Shown in pieces: positions 17,435 through 25,307 of a DNA stretch of 64,000 bases (within the stretch, counting starts at the first letter, position 1; every line of letters starts with the position of its first letter). Location: assembly GCF_964021845.1 (NCBI RefSeq), contig NZ_CAXHZC010000005.1:310001-374000 (forward strand), read 5' to 3'. The DNA comes from Arcticibacterium sp964021845 (lineage in GTDB: Bacteria; Bacteroidota; Bacteroidia; Cytophagales; Spirosomataceae). The notes under the pieces were generated by a model. The model was given only the letters and a program-made list of their open reading frames with translations, was not told the origin of the DNA and made no database searches. The position numbers and the translations under genes are program-made.

Positions 17435-19135
17435 ATGAAAAATAAAAAAATTATAATACCGCTATTGGCCATAGGGCTTTCAGCGATAACAGCCATCAGC
17501 TGTAAGGAAGACTTTTTAGATGTAGTTCCTACAGACAGAGTATCGGATGCATCTATATTAAATGACTCTACGCTTTTTGAAAGTTATGTAATTAACAGAT
17601 ACTTAGGCGTAAGATTGACTAACAAAGAGGGCGACGGAAACGTACCTGGCTTTGGTAGAGGTTTTGAATATGCACTTTGGAGTTCATTGACAGATGAGTC
17701 TATCTATAACAATGACGACAACACTTGGTTTATTCAGCAAGGGCAACTTTCTCCTGAAAATACGGGTATTGCAGGTACTTTGTGGGGTCGTTCTTACAGA
17801 AGTATTAGAGAGTGTAATTATGCACTTACTAATATTGACCAAGTAGGAATGAGCCAGTCTTATCAGAATATTTTGACAGCAGAGCTAAGATTTATCAGAG
17901 CCTTCCGTTATCATGATTTGATTAGAAATTATGGAGAAGTGGTATTAATGGGCGATAAGGTTTCTCAACTTGGAGAAGACTTTGCTGACCCAGCATTTTT
18001 CACCAGAGCGTCTATAGAAGAAGGTTTAGCATATGTTACGGCAGAATTAGACGCAGCAGCGGCAGATTTGCCTGCTCAAAACTCTAATAGCTGGAAAGAG
18101 GGTAGAGCTACAAAAGGAGCAGCATTGGCATTAAATGCTCGTCTTAAACTTTATGCAGCCAGCCCTTTATATACCGGTGGTCAAAACGATACACAGAAAT
18201 GGCAAGAAGCTGCTCAAGCAGCCAAAGCGGTCATGGATATGCAGCAGTACAGTTTATATCAAGGAGGTTATGGCGAGCTTTTCTTAACGCCAAATAGCAA
18301 TGAAGAAATGATTTTTGCTAGATACTATAACATCAATTCTAGACATACTGCATTAGAGATAGCTAATGGCCCTAACGGGTATGATGGCTGGGCAGGTAAT
18401 GTGCCGCTTCAAAATCTAGTAGATGATTATGAAATGATGGATGGGAGCGATTTCTCATGGGATAACCCAGAGCAAGCTGCCGCTCCTTATGAAAACCGTG
18501 ACCCTAGATTTTATGAGACTGTACTTTATAATGGTGCAGATTATAGAGACAGAAAAGTGGAAACGTTTATTCCTGGAGGAAGAGATAGTAAAGATGGTCC
18601 TGCAAACTGGAATACCACCAAAAGTGGCTATTACCTAAAGAAGTTTGTGGATGAGCGTTTACCAATTCAAAACCCATGGAACGTAGCAGGAACGCAAAAC
18701 TGGATTTATTTCCGTTATGCAGAAATATTACTAAACTATGCGGAGGCTCAAAACGAGGCGGTAGGTCCAGATGCAAGTGTTTATGATGCCATAAACAGTA
18801 TTAGAAGCAGAAGTGGCGTAGAAATGCCAAACCTTCCAGAAGGACTTAGTCAAGATGAAATGAGAGAGCGAATTCAGCGTGAAAGAAGAATTGAACTTGC
18901 TTTTGAAGAGCACAGGTTCTATGATGTTCGTCGTTGGATGATTGCTGACCAAGTTGAAAATACGCCAGCCTATGGTATTGAAATAGTGAAAGCTGAAGAT
19001 GGTACCTTGACGTATAACAGAATGGTGAGTTTACAAGGAAAAAGCTTTAGCACGCAGCATTATTGGTTGCCTATTCCTAGAGCAGAGGTTTTGGCATCAA
19101 ATAATCAGTTGAAACAAAATCCAGGATATAACTAA
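17435..19135 (+). CDS. susD: SusD/RagB-family glycan-binding lipoprotein
   Basis: The 566-residue surface lipoprotein caps the SusC channel and binds glycan. The signal ends at a Cys in AITAISCKEDFLDVVP, which is the classical SusD start. Helical TPR-like parts follow (AELRFIRAFRYHDLIRNYGE), and the C-terminal family region reads YAEILLNYAEAQNEA and RRIELAFEEHRFYDVRRW. The chain ends in LKQNPGYN, as usual. It starts 11 bases after susC and is followed by a hairpin with a U-tract before the GH30 gene. Confidence 0.95.
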   Translation: MKNKKIIIPLLAIGLSAITAISCKEDFLDVVPTDRVSDASILNDSTLFESYVINRYLGVRLTNKEGDGNVPGFGRGFEYALWSSLTDESIYNNDDNTWFIQQGQLSPENTGIAGTLWGRSYRSIRECNYALTNIDQVGMSQSYQNILTAELRFIRAFRYHDLIRNYGEVVLMGDKVSQLGEDFADPAFFTRASIEEGLAYVTAELDAAAADLPAQNSNSWKEGRATKGAALALNARLKLYAASPLYTGGQNDTQKWQEAAQAAKAVMDMQQYSLYQGGYGELFLTPNSNEEMIFARYYNINSRHTALEIANGPNGYDGWAGNVPLQNLVDDYEMMDGSDFSWDNPEQAAAPYENRDPRFYETVLYNGADYRDRKVETFIPGGRDSKDGPANWNTTKSGYYLKKFVDERLPIQNPWNVAGTQNWIYFRYAEILLNYAEAQNEAVGPDASVYDAINSIRSRSGVEMPNLPEGLSQDEMRERIQRERRIELAFEEHRFYDVRRWMIADQVENTPAYGIEIVKAEDGTLTYNRMVSLQGKSFSTQHYWLPIPRAEVLASNNQLKQNPGYN

Positions 19136-19141
19136 AAAGAG

Positions 19142-19172
19142 AAAAGGGGGATGAAAGTCCTCCTTTTTTATA
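19142..19172 (+). terminator. Hairpin with U-tract between susD and the GH30 gene
   Basis: AAAAGGGGGA (19142-19151) pairs with TCCTCCTTTT (19158-19167) around a six-base loop, and a T-run follows. It lies 7 bases after the susD stop and about 10 bases before the GH30 ATG. It could be a partial terminator that lowers GH30 expression relative to SusC/SusD. Confidence 0.6.
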
Positions 19173-19182
19173 AATTTATTTT

Positions 19183-20775
19183 ATGTTAAAACTTATTAGA
19201 AAATTCAGGATTTCGGCATACAGTGTTATTCTGTTAGGCTCGCTATCTTTCTTTAGCTTTACTTCTTGTGGCTCAGACTCTTTACAAACTAGCCCGGTAA
19301 TAAACCCTGAAATAGATAATGCAATAAAAGTAAACGCCTTGACCGATAGGCGGTATCAAGAAATTGAAAACTTTGGTGCATCTGATGCATGGGCTTGTGC
19401 TTTTGTGGGAGAATGGCCTTCGGCAAAAAAAGAAGCCATTGCAGAGCTATTATTTAGTAAAGAATTAGATAACAGTGGGAATCCGAAAGGTATTGGTCTA
19501 TCGCTTTGGCGATTCAATTTAGGAGCAGGAAGTGCAGAACAGGGTGCCGCATCAGACATTAAAGACGAATGGCGAAGAGGGGAGTCCTTCTTAAACGCTG
19601 ACGGTACTTATGACTGGACTCGCCAAGCTGGTCAGGTTTGGTTTGCGGAAGAAGCAAAAAAGTATGGTGTAGAAAAGCTTCTGGCTTTTACGAATAGTCC
19701 GCCGGTTTCTATGACCAGAAATGGTAAGGCTTATGCCAATAATAGTGTAACCAATTTAGCGGCAGAAAACTATCAAGATTTTGCCAAGTATTTAAGCACA
19801 GTCCTAAAAAACTTAAAAGAAAGAGGGCTGGAGATAGATTACATTAGCCCAATTAATGAACCGCAGTGGGACTGGTCAAAGCCAAATCAAGAAGGAACGC
19901 CGTTTTACAATAATGAAATAGCGGGTGTAGTAAGAGCATTAGATGCGGCTTTAGAAGCTGACGGATTGAATACAACCATCGATTTAGCAGAAGCAGGGAA
20001 AATTAATTACCTTTTTGAAGATGCTGATAAGCCAGGAATAGGAAGCCAAATTCAGGCTTTTTTCAATGAAAGTTCTGCCGATTATATTGGCAATCTGAGG
20101 CATGTGGCTCGCAACCTTTCTGCTCACAGTTATTTTACTACATCGCCTTTTCAGTCTTCTGTGGAGATGAGAAGCAAGCTTAAAACGGAAATAGAGAAAG
20201 TACCAGATTTAAGCCTTTGGATGAGTGAGTACTGTATTTTAGGTGGAAATAGTGGAGAGATACAAGGTAACGGAAGAGATTTAGGTATTACCCCAGCATT
20301 ATATGTGGCTCGTGTTATTCATAATGATTTGGCCGTGGCTAATGCCTCCGCTTGGAACTGGTGGACTGCCGTGTCAGGCTATGATTATAAAGATGGCTTA
20401 GTATACGTAGATAAGAACAATACTGACGGAAATTATTACGAGTCTAAAATACTTTGGGCTTTAGGAAATTATAGCCGATTTATCCGTCCTGGTTTTGAAA
20501 GAGTGGAGGTTTCTATTGACGGGAAGTTTACCCAAAACGAAGACTTCTTGGTGTCTGCTTATGAAGAGCCAGAAACTAAAGAAATGGTTTATGTATTTGT
20601 GAATTCAGGTACCAAAGCCATGGCTATAGCCCTAAATACTGATGGGAATAAGGCAAAAACTTCTAAAGCTTATGTCACTTCTGAAACTGCAGATTTGGCA
20701 GAAATGCAAATAGCGGAATCAGGTGAACTTAGTATTCCAGCCGAATCTGTGGTGACGGTTTTGGTGAATAATTGA
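19183..20775 (+). CDS. Glycoside hydrolase family 30 lipoprotein
   Basis: This 530-residue retaining glycosidase has a lipoprotein signal (Cys29 in SFTSCGSDS). The catalytic barrel carries the acid/base Glu226 in ISPINEPQWDW and the nucleophile Glu349 in LWMSEYCILGG; NWWTAVSGYDYKDGL follows, and a C-terminal beta domain (about 430-530) completes the GH30 fold. Characterised relatives attack beta-1,6-galactan, beta-1,6-glucan, xylan or glucosylceramide; the subfamily cannot be set by eye. It is the third gene of the susCD operon and the only glycosidase recognised in the window. The lipid anchor places it on the cell surface or in the periplasm. Confidence 0.88.
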   Translation: MLKLIRKFRISAYSVILLGSLSFFSFTSCGSDSLQTSPVINPEIDNAIKVNALTDRRYQEIENFGASDAWACAFVGEWPSAKKEAIAELLFSKELDNSGNPKGIGLSLWRFNLGAGSAEQGAASDIKDEWRRGESFLNADGTYDWTRQAGQVWFAEEAKKYGVEKLLAFTNSPPVSMTRNGKAYANNSVTNLAAENYQDFAKYLSTVLKNLKERGLEIDYISPINEPQWDWSKPNQEGTPFYNNEIAGVVRALDAALEADGLNTTIDLAEAGKINYLFEDADKPGIGSQIQAFFNESSADYIGNLRHVARNLSAHSYFTTSPFQSSVEMRSKLKTEIEKVPDLSLWMSEYCILGGNSGEIQGNGRDLGITPALYVARVIHNDLAVANASAWNWWTAVSGYDYKDGLVYVDKNNTDGNYYESKILWALGNYSRFIRPGFERVEVSIDGKFTQNEDFLVSAYEEPETKEMVYVFVNSGTKAMAIALNTDGNKAKTSKAYVTSETADLAEMQIAESGELSIPAESVVTVLVNN

Positions 20776-20825
20776 TGAAAATCTATTCTATTTAAATAAT
20801 GCCAATTATCGAAGTTTGGCTAATT

Positions 20826-20858
20826 AAGACCCTTTGGCTTTGCTGAAGGGTCTTTTTT
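20826..20858 (+). terminator. Rho-independent terminator of the susCD-GH30 operon
   Basis: AAGACCCTT (20826-20834) is perfectly complementary to AAGGGTCTT (20846-20854), with an eleven-base loop and a run of Ts to 20858. It sits 51 bases after the GH30 stop. Confidence 0.88.
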
Positions 20859-20927
20859 GTGTTTCGCGGAGGTAGTTTGTCGAACTTATCTTAGGTTTTA
20901 TTATCTTGAAGTTCTAAAATAAAAACT

Positions 20928-21470
20928 ATGGAACCAGCACTACAAACCATGATAGACAATATGCCTGAAAAAACAGGTAAGTCTCTTGCAGAATGGAAAA
21001 CAATTTTAGCATCAAAGAACTTTGCGAAGCACGGCGAAGCCATGAGTTTTTTGAAAAAGGAACACGGTGTTACCCATGGTTTTGCCAATACTATTATCCA
21101 GCTCTCAAAAGACAAGCAGGACAGTCCTGAAGACTTGGTAAGCAAACAATACACAGGTAAAGAAGTTTTAAAACCAATTTATGATAAACTCCTAGAAGTG
21201 ATTTTGGCATTCGGAAATGATATTACCAAAACACCTAAAAAGGACTCGGTTAGTTTGATAAGAAAAAGGCAGTTTGCACTCATAAAACCAGCCACCAAAA
21301 CCCGAATAGATTTAGGCCTTAAGCTAAAAGGAAAACCGGAAACAGAAAGATTGGGCAACTCTGGTCCTTTCGGGACTATGTGCACGCATCGCGTCAAATT
21401 AGAAACAGCTACAGAGGTAGATGAAGAATTGATTTCTTGGCTTAGGGAGGCTTATGAGGTGAGTGTGTAG
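20928..21470 (+). CDS. DUF4287 and DUF5655 domain protein
   Basis: The 180-residue soluble protein is made of two small domains of unknown function. The N-terminal part (about 1-75) has the DUF4287 pattern with TGKSLAEWK and KEHGVTHGFANTI. The C-terminal part (about 80-178) matches DUF5655, with RKRQFALIKPATKTRIDLGL and VDEELISWLREAY. Such proteins are found singly in many bacteria, and the C-terminal domain is thought to be a transport or nucleic-acid-related module. There is no signal peptide. It is a single-gene unit between two hairpins. Confidence 0.8.
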   Translation: MEPALQTMIDNMPEKTGKSLAEWKTILASKNFAKHGEAMSFLKKEHGVTHGFANTIIQLSKDKQDSPEDLVSKQYTGKEVLKPIYDKLLEVILAFGNDITKTPKKDSVSLIRKRQFALIKPATKTRIDLGLKLKGKPETERLGNSGPFGTMCTHRVKLETATEVDEELISWLREAYEVSV

Positions 21471-21501
21471 GATGTTTGCTTTGTGAATCTTTATCACCTG
21501 A

Positions 21502-21525
21502 TTTCTGTCTGTTATCAGACAGAAA
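21502..21525. repeat. Perfect 10-base inverted repeat
   Basis: TTTCTGTCTG (21502-21511), a four-base loop TTAT, then CAGACAGAAA (21516-21525). The site is 31 bases after the DUF4287 gene and about 100 bases past the end of the convergent lipoprotein gene. No T-run follows on either strand, so it may be a weak terminator, an mRNA 3'-end stabiliser or a binding site. Confidence 0.6.
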
Positions 21526-21626
21526 GACCTTAAGCTGGCAGGCATTATTTAAAAGCCATTGTTTGATTTAAAAGCTCTACTTTAAATGTGATTGTTTTAT
21601 TGCCATTTTTGGGAAAAGTCTTGGGC

Positions 21627-22877
21627 TTATTCGACAGTGTATTGTATAGTTTCTAAATCAATTTCAGTATTGCTTTCAATCACTTGTGAACTATTTTCAA
21701 TCATCGATTCATAAGATTGTGAAGATTTAACAAACCGAACGCTGGTGTTAGAAAATTTATCAAGACTTATCCATGGAAACTTTGATAAAAACTCCTCAGG
21801 AAGTTTCATTGGTTTAAATTCGTTCAATGGACTGAAAAAGCTCCATAATATATTTTTTTTAAGTTCTGCATCTGAGAGGATGAAGTTAATTTCTTTCCAA
21901 TCATGATCTATGTCCGTCTCAATAGCAAAAGAAGGAAGTGGTTTGGCTGCTATTTTATAGGAAACTTTATCCAGAACGTTGAAAGGTTCAGGAACTGAGC
22001 CTGTTTTATGATAGAAAAATTGATAATTTCCCGCGGAAAATGAAATTCTTGTATCATATTTTGGGAATCGATTTAAATAACCAATCTGTAAGTTTCCATA
22101 GTTTTTTGATTCACCCATTGGAGGTACTTGGAAGTAATTATTGAAAATATTGAAGTACTCTAACCCGTCACTTTGATAGGCTTTTACATTAATACGTGGG
22201 TCATTTACATTAGGTAGATTGAGGCTAAGGATTTTGTCAAAATCCTCCAAGTCATCTAAGTTTAGTCTGAAGCTTTGACTAGAATCTAAACCCTCCCAAA
22301 AGCGATATTTTAATTTCCCATCAGCTAAAACTGAATAGAAAGCATCATTTGCATTTTCGAATATTTCCCATTTAATAAACCTCCTGGGATATCCTGATAG
22401 TTTGGTAATGGAGGTATTCGTGTGGTCTTTATTGCCAAGGACTTCCATTCTGAGGTCATCATAGTAGTCTACTTCAAGCTCAAGGTCACCAATTTTAGCA
22501 CCTGCTTCTTGCCTTTCTAACGCACTGCTTCCTTGAAGATTCCAACGAGAATCTCTTAAAAGATTTTCGAATGTCCTTAGATTATAATCAAAATATATCC
22601 CTTTATTATAATAGTTGAAAAAAGTAACGTTTATTCTATCGTTAGGGACGGGAAGTGTAGATTTAAATTCAAACTCTTCTCCTAATTCTATTTGTTTAAA
22701 ATCTAAGAGTTCACCGTTGATATCATTAATAAATACCCATTTTTCATAAAATTCACCATAGCTAGGTTTGACTGAAAGTGTGAAAATATTGTTGGATTTT
22801 TCTGATTCAATATCTTTTTTTTCGCATGAAAAAAGTAGGAAAAGAATCAATAACTGGATTAAGTTTCTAGTTTTCAT
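21627..22877 (-). CDS. Unrecognised lipoprotein
   Basis: The 416-residue protein has a clear lipoprotein signal (Cys18 in LFLLFSCEKK). The remainder is rich in aromatic and acidic residues and in short alternating strands, consistent with an all-beta surface or periplasmic protein. No catalytic motif, repeat or membrane segment was seen. It stands alone and is convergent with the DUF4287 gene. I do not recognise the family. Confidence 0.75.
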   Translation of the reverse strand: MKTRNLIQLLILFLLFSCEKKDIESEKSNNIFTLSVKPSYGEFYEKWVFINDINGELLDFKQIELGEEFEFKSTLPVPNDRINVTFFNYYNKGIYFDYNLRTFENLLRDSRWNLQGSSALERQEAGAKIGDLELEVDYYDDLRMEVLGNKDHTNTSITKLSGYPRRFIKWEIFENANDAFYSVLADGKLKYRFWEGLDSSQSFRLNLDDLEDFDKILSLNLPNVNDPRINVKAYQSDGLEYFNIFNNYFQVPPMGESKNYGNLQIGYLNRFPKYDTRISFSAGNYQFFYHKTGSVPEPFNVLDKVSYKIAAKPLPSFAIETDIDHDWKEINFILSDAELKKNILWSFFSPLNEFKPMKLPEEFLSKFPWISLDKFSNTSVRFVKSSQSYESMIENSSQVIESNTEIDLETIQYTVE

Positions 22878-23182
22878 TATCTGTTTTCGTGTGATATACT
22901 CTTACGATTTCAAAAACTATGCTAAAATCGTATTAGTAAGATAGAAGAATAAGAATGGAAAGTTAAGAGAAAACGTGTAATTAGTTTGATGAGAATGCCT
23001 TTTAATTGGCTTTTTGCGAGCTCCTAGCTGCTAAATACGTTTTTTTTCAGTTTAGGTGGTAGATTTAAAACGAGGGATATTGAAATATCTTACAAATTCC
23101 ATTTTCCCCAAACCTTCAATTCCCATAAAGCGTTTATACTTCCGTAGTCTTTTATAGAAATCAATTCAGAAAAATATCAGCC
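22878..23182. other. Non-coding gap with no recognised element
   Basis: This divergent intergenic stretch between the unknown lipoprotein and the peroxiredoxin-like gene should contain promoters for both. No exact TAnnTTTG box was found on either strand. No small gene was recognised. Confidence 0.5.
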
Positions 23183-23752
23183 ATGAGCGACCTTCAAGAA
23201 TTCCAGAAATTAGTTATAGCCAATGCCTCAGAGGTAAAAGGTTTGTCAATTGGTGATACCGCTCCCGACTTTACCTTGCCAAATGCTTTTGGAAAAAGTG
23301 TTTCATTATCAAACAGCTTAAAAGAGGGCTTTGTCATTATTAAGTTTTATCGCGGCGAATGGTGTCCTATCTGTAACCTTGACCTTAGAGAAATACAGAA
23401 GCATTTGCCAGAGATTCAGGCATTGGGTGCGACTTTGTTTGCTATTAGTCCTCAAAGCCCTGATGATGCACTTACCGCTACGCAAAAGAATGAACTAGGC
23501 TACGAAGTACTTAGTGATGCCCATCAGGAAGTAATAAAGGCTTATAATTTACAGTTTGACCCAGGAGATGATTATCATCAAAGACGTGATTTGACGAAAG
23601 AAAACGGTGACGGTTCTAAAACACTTCCTGTTCCAGCTACTTTTATTATTGATAAAAGTGGGAAAGTGGTAGCAGGTCATGTAGAAGCAGATTATACGCA
23701 AAGAATGTCTGCACTGGAAGTGGTAGAAGCTTTGAAAGCATTGAAGGGTTAA
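23183..23752 (+). CDS. Peroxiredoxin-like AhpC/TSA family protein
   Basis: The 189-residue thioredoxin-fold protein has the start GDTAPDFTLPNAFGKSVSLS, the strand FVIIKFYRGEWCPIC with Cys61 and Cys64 as a CxxC pair, and the cis-Pro region LPVPATFIIDKSGKVVAGHV. It probably reduces peroxides or disulfides in the cytoplasm. The CPIC arrangement differs from the TxxC of classical peroxiredoxins, so it belongs to the peroxiredoxin-like subgroup. It is a single-gene unit ending at a bidirectional terminator. Confidence 0.85.
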   Translation: MSDLQEFQKLVIANASEVKGLSIGDTAPDFTLPNAFGKSVSLSNSLKEGFVIIKFYRGEWCPICNLDLREIQKHLPEIQALGATLFAISPQSPDDALTATQKNELGYEVLSDAHQEVIKAYNLQFDPGDDYHQRRDLTKENGDGSKTLPVPATFIIDKSGKVVAGHVEADYTQRMSALEVVEALKALKG

Positions 23753-23783
23753 ATGTTAGGTAGCGAACTACCCAACATTTTTT
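23752..23783 (+). terminator. Terminator between convergent genes
   Basis: AATGTTAGGTAG (23752-23763) pairs with CTACCCAACATT (23768-23779) with one mismatch and a CGAA loop. A run of six Ts follows. It begins at the stop of the peroxiredoxin-like gene and precedes the end of the convergent sulfatase by about 12 bases. Confidence 0.85.
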
Positions 23784-23794
23784 CATGCTAGCTT

Positions 23795-25303
23795 TTAGTT
23801 TGGTGCTCCTATAACGTGTACTGGTTTTCGATCAGAGCCGCTTGTTCTAGCTTTTTGCTCCACGAAATAAGGCTGAAAGGTGTAAGATGAGTTTCGGTCC
23901 CACTTTACATTCGTTTTAGGCAAATACTTTTTTAGCTTTTCTATTTCATTTTGGTAAGCTAAATTCTGAGCTTGATTGATAAATTCATTCGGGTCTTCTC
24001 TGTGATCATAAAACTCTTGTGTGCCATCTTCATATTGAATGTATCTGAAATCCTTTGACTTTACCGTGTGATTATTCATTCCAAATGTGGTAATGGCTAC
24101 AGAGGCATCCTCTTGTTTCTCTATCATTGTTGTAAGCAAACTCTTTCCTTCATTTCTTTCATACGCAGGAAGTTCACATAAGTCTAGCAGTGTAGGGTAA
24201 ATAGAGAGTAACTCAGCGGGTTGATCAATTATTTTACCTTTTGGGAGGTTTGGACCAGCAAAAAGTAAAGGAGTTTTGGTGGCAGCATTCCATAAAGCAT
24301 GTTTCGCAAAAGTTCCTTTTTCTCCTAATCTATAACCATGGTCAGACCATAGAACAATGACCGTATTGTCGGCATATTCACTCTTATCCAGAGCTTCTAT
24401 TAAACGGCCTATTTCATAATCTACAAAACTAATACATGCCAAGTAGGCTTGTAGGATTTTTGGCCATTCGCCACTTTCAATAGCCCAGTCTGTCGTGGGC
24501 ATCATGGGTAAATCATTTATTTGCAGAGCAATATTGGGCACATCATTTAAATCGTCTGCTCTATAAGGCAATGTTTTTATACTGTCTAATGGATGCAAGT
24601 CAAACCATTTTTGAGGAACGTATAAAGGAACATGAACACGCAAAAAACCTACGCCCATAAAGAAAGGTTTGTTGTATTCAGTATCTAGCCGCTCCATGGC
24701 CCAGTTAACAGATTGATGGTCTGGCATCAAAGAATCGGCTTCTGGAAATGCTCCCCAATCGGTGCTTGTTCTGCCATATTTTGTTCTATCTGATGTGCCA
24801 AAGCCATCCCAGACAATTCTTTCTTCAGGATATGGACCAAAGCCTTTTACTCTTCCTGCTGATTCTTCAAAAACACCATTAGGTGCATGGTCATGAAACA
24901 GTTTTCCAATGCCCATGGTATGATAGCCGTTATTCTTGAAATATTCAGGAAGCATGATTATTTCTTTAGTGGCCGGGTTTTCAGAACGAATTTTATTATC
25001 GTCAATCATCCCATAAATACCCGTGGTAGAAGGACGCAGCCCAGTCATTATTGATGCCCTTGATGGCCCACATAATGGAGCTTGACAGTGTGCATCAGAA
25101 AACATTACGCCTCTGGCCGCTAACCTATCTAGATTTGGAGTTTTGGTATTAGAAAACTTATCTAAAACACCAAGCATGGTATTAAGGTCATCTACGGCTA
25201 TAAATAGCACATTCGGTTTTTCCTTTTTAACAGATGTACACTTGGCACAAAGTGCTATTACAAACAAAGACAGAATGATTTTTTGAATGATTTTCATATT
25301 CAT
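23795..25303 (-). CDS. Iduronate-2-sulfatase-like sulfatase lipoprotein
   Basis: This S1-family sulfatase has 502 residues from the ATG at 25303; the longer frame would start with TTG inside the upstream gene. A second ATG at 25297 is equally possible. Features: lipoprotein signal with Cys22 (IALCAKC), metal-binding Asp38-Asp39 (IAVDDLN), formylglycine motif Cys78-Gly-Pro-Ser-Arg, then MTGLRPSTTGIY, WSDHGYRLGEKG and SIYPTLLDLCELP, which together point to the iduronate-2-sulfatase branch. It follows the helical protein gene with only four bases between them, so they form an operon and probably act on the same sulfated glycan. Confidence 0.9.
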   Translation of the reverse strand: MNMKIIQKIILSLFVIALCAKCTSVKKEKPNVLFIAVDDLNTMLGVLDKFSNTKTPNLDRLAARGVMFSDAHCQAPLCGPSRASIMTGLRPSTTGIYGMIDDNKIRSENPATKEIIMLPEYFKNNGYHTMGIGKLFHDHAPNGVFEESAGRVKGFGPYPEERIVWDGFGTSDRTKYGRTSTDWGAFPEADSLMPDHQSVNWAMERLDTEYNKPFFMGVGFLRVHVPLYVPQKWFDLHPLDSIKTLPYRADDLNDVPNIALQINDLPMMPTTDWAIESGEWPKILQAYLACISFVDYEIGRLIEALDKSEYADNTVIVLWSDHGYRLGEKGTFAKHALWNAATKTPLLFAGPNLPKGKIIDQPAELLSIYPTLLDLCELPAYERNEGKSLLTTMIEKQEDASVAITTFGMNNHTVKSKDFRYIQYEDGTQEFYDHREDPNEFINQAQNLAYQNEIEKLKKYLPKTNVKWDRNSSYTFQPYFVEQKARTSGSDRKPVHVIGAPN

Positions 25304-25307
25304 CGAT

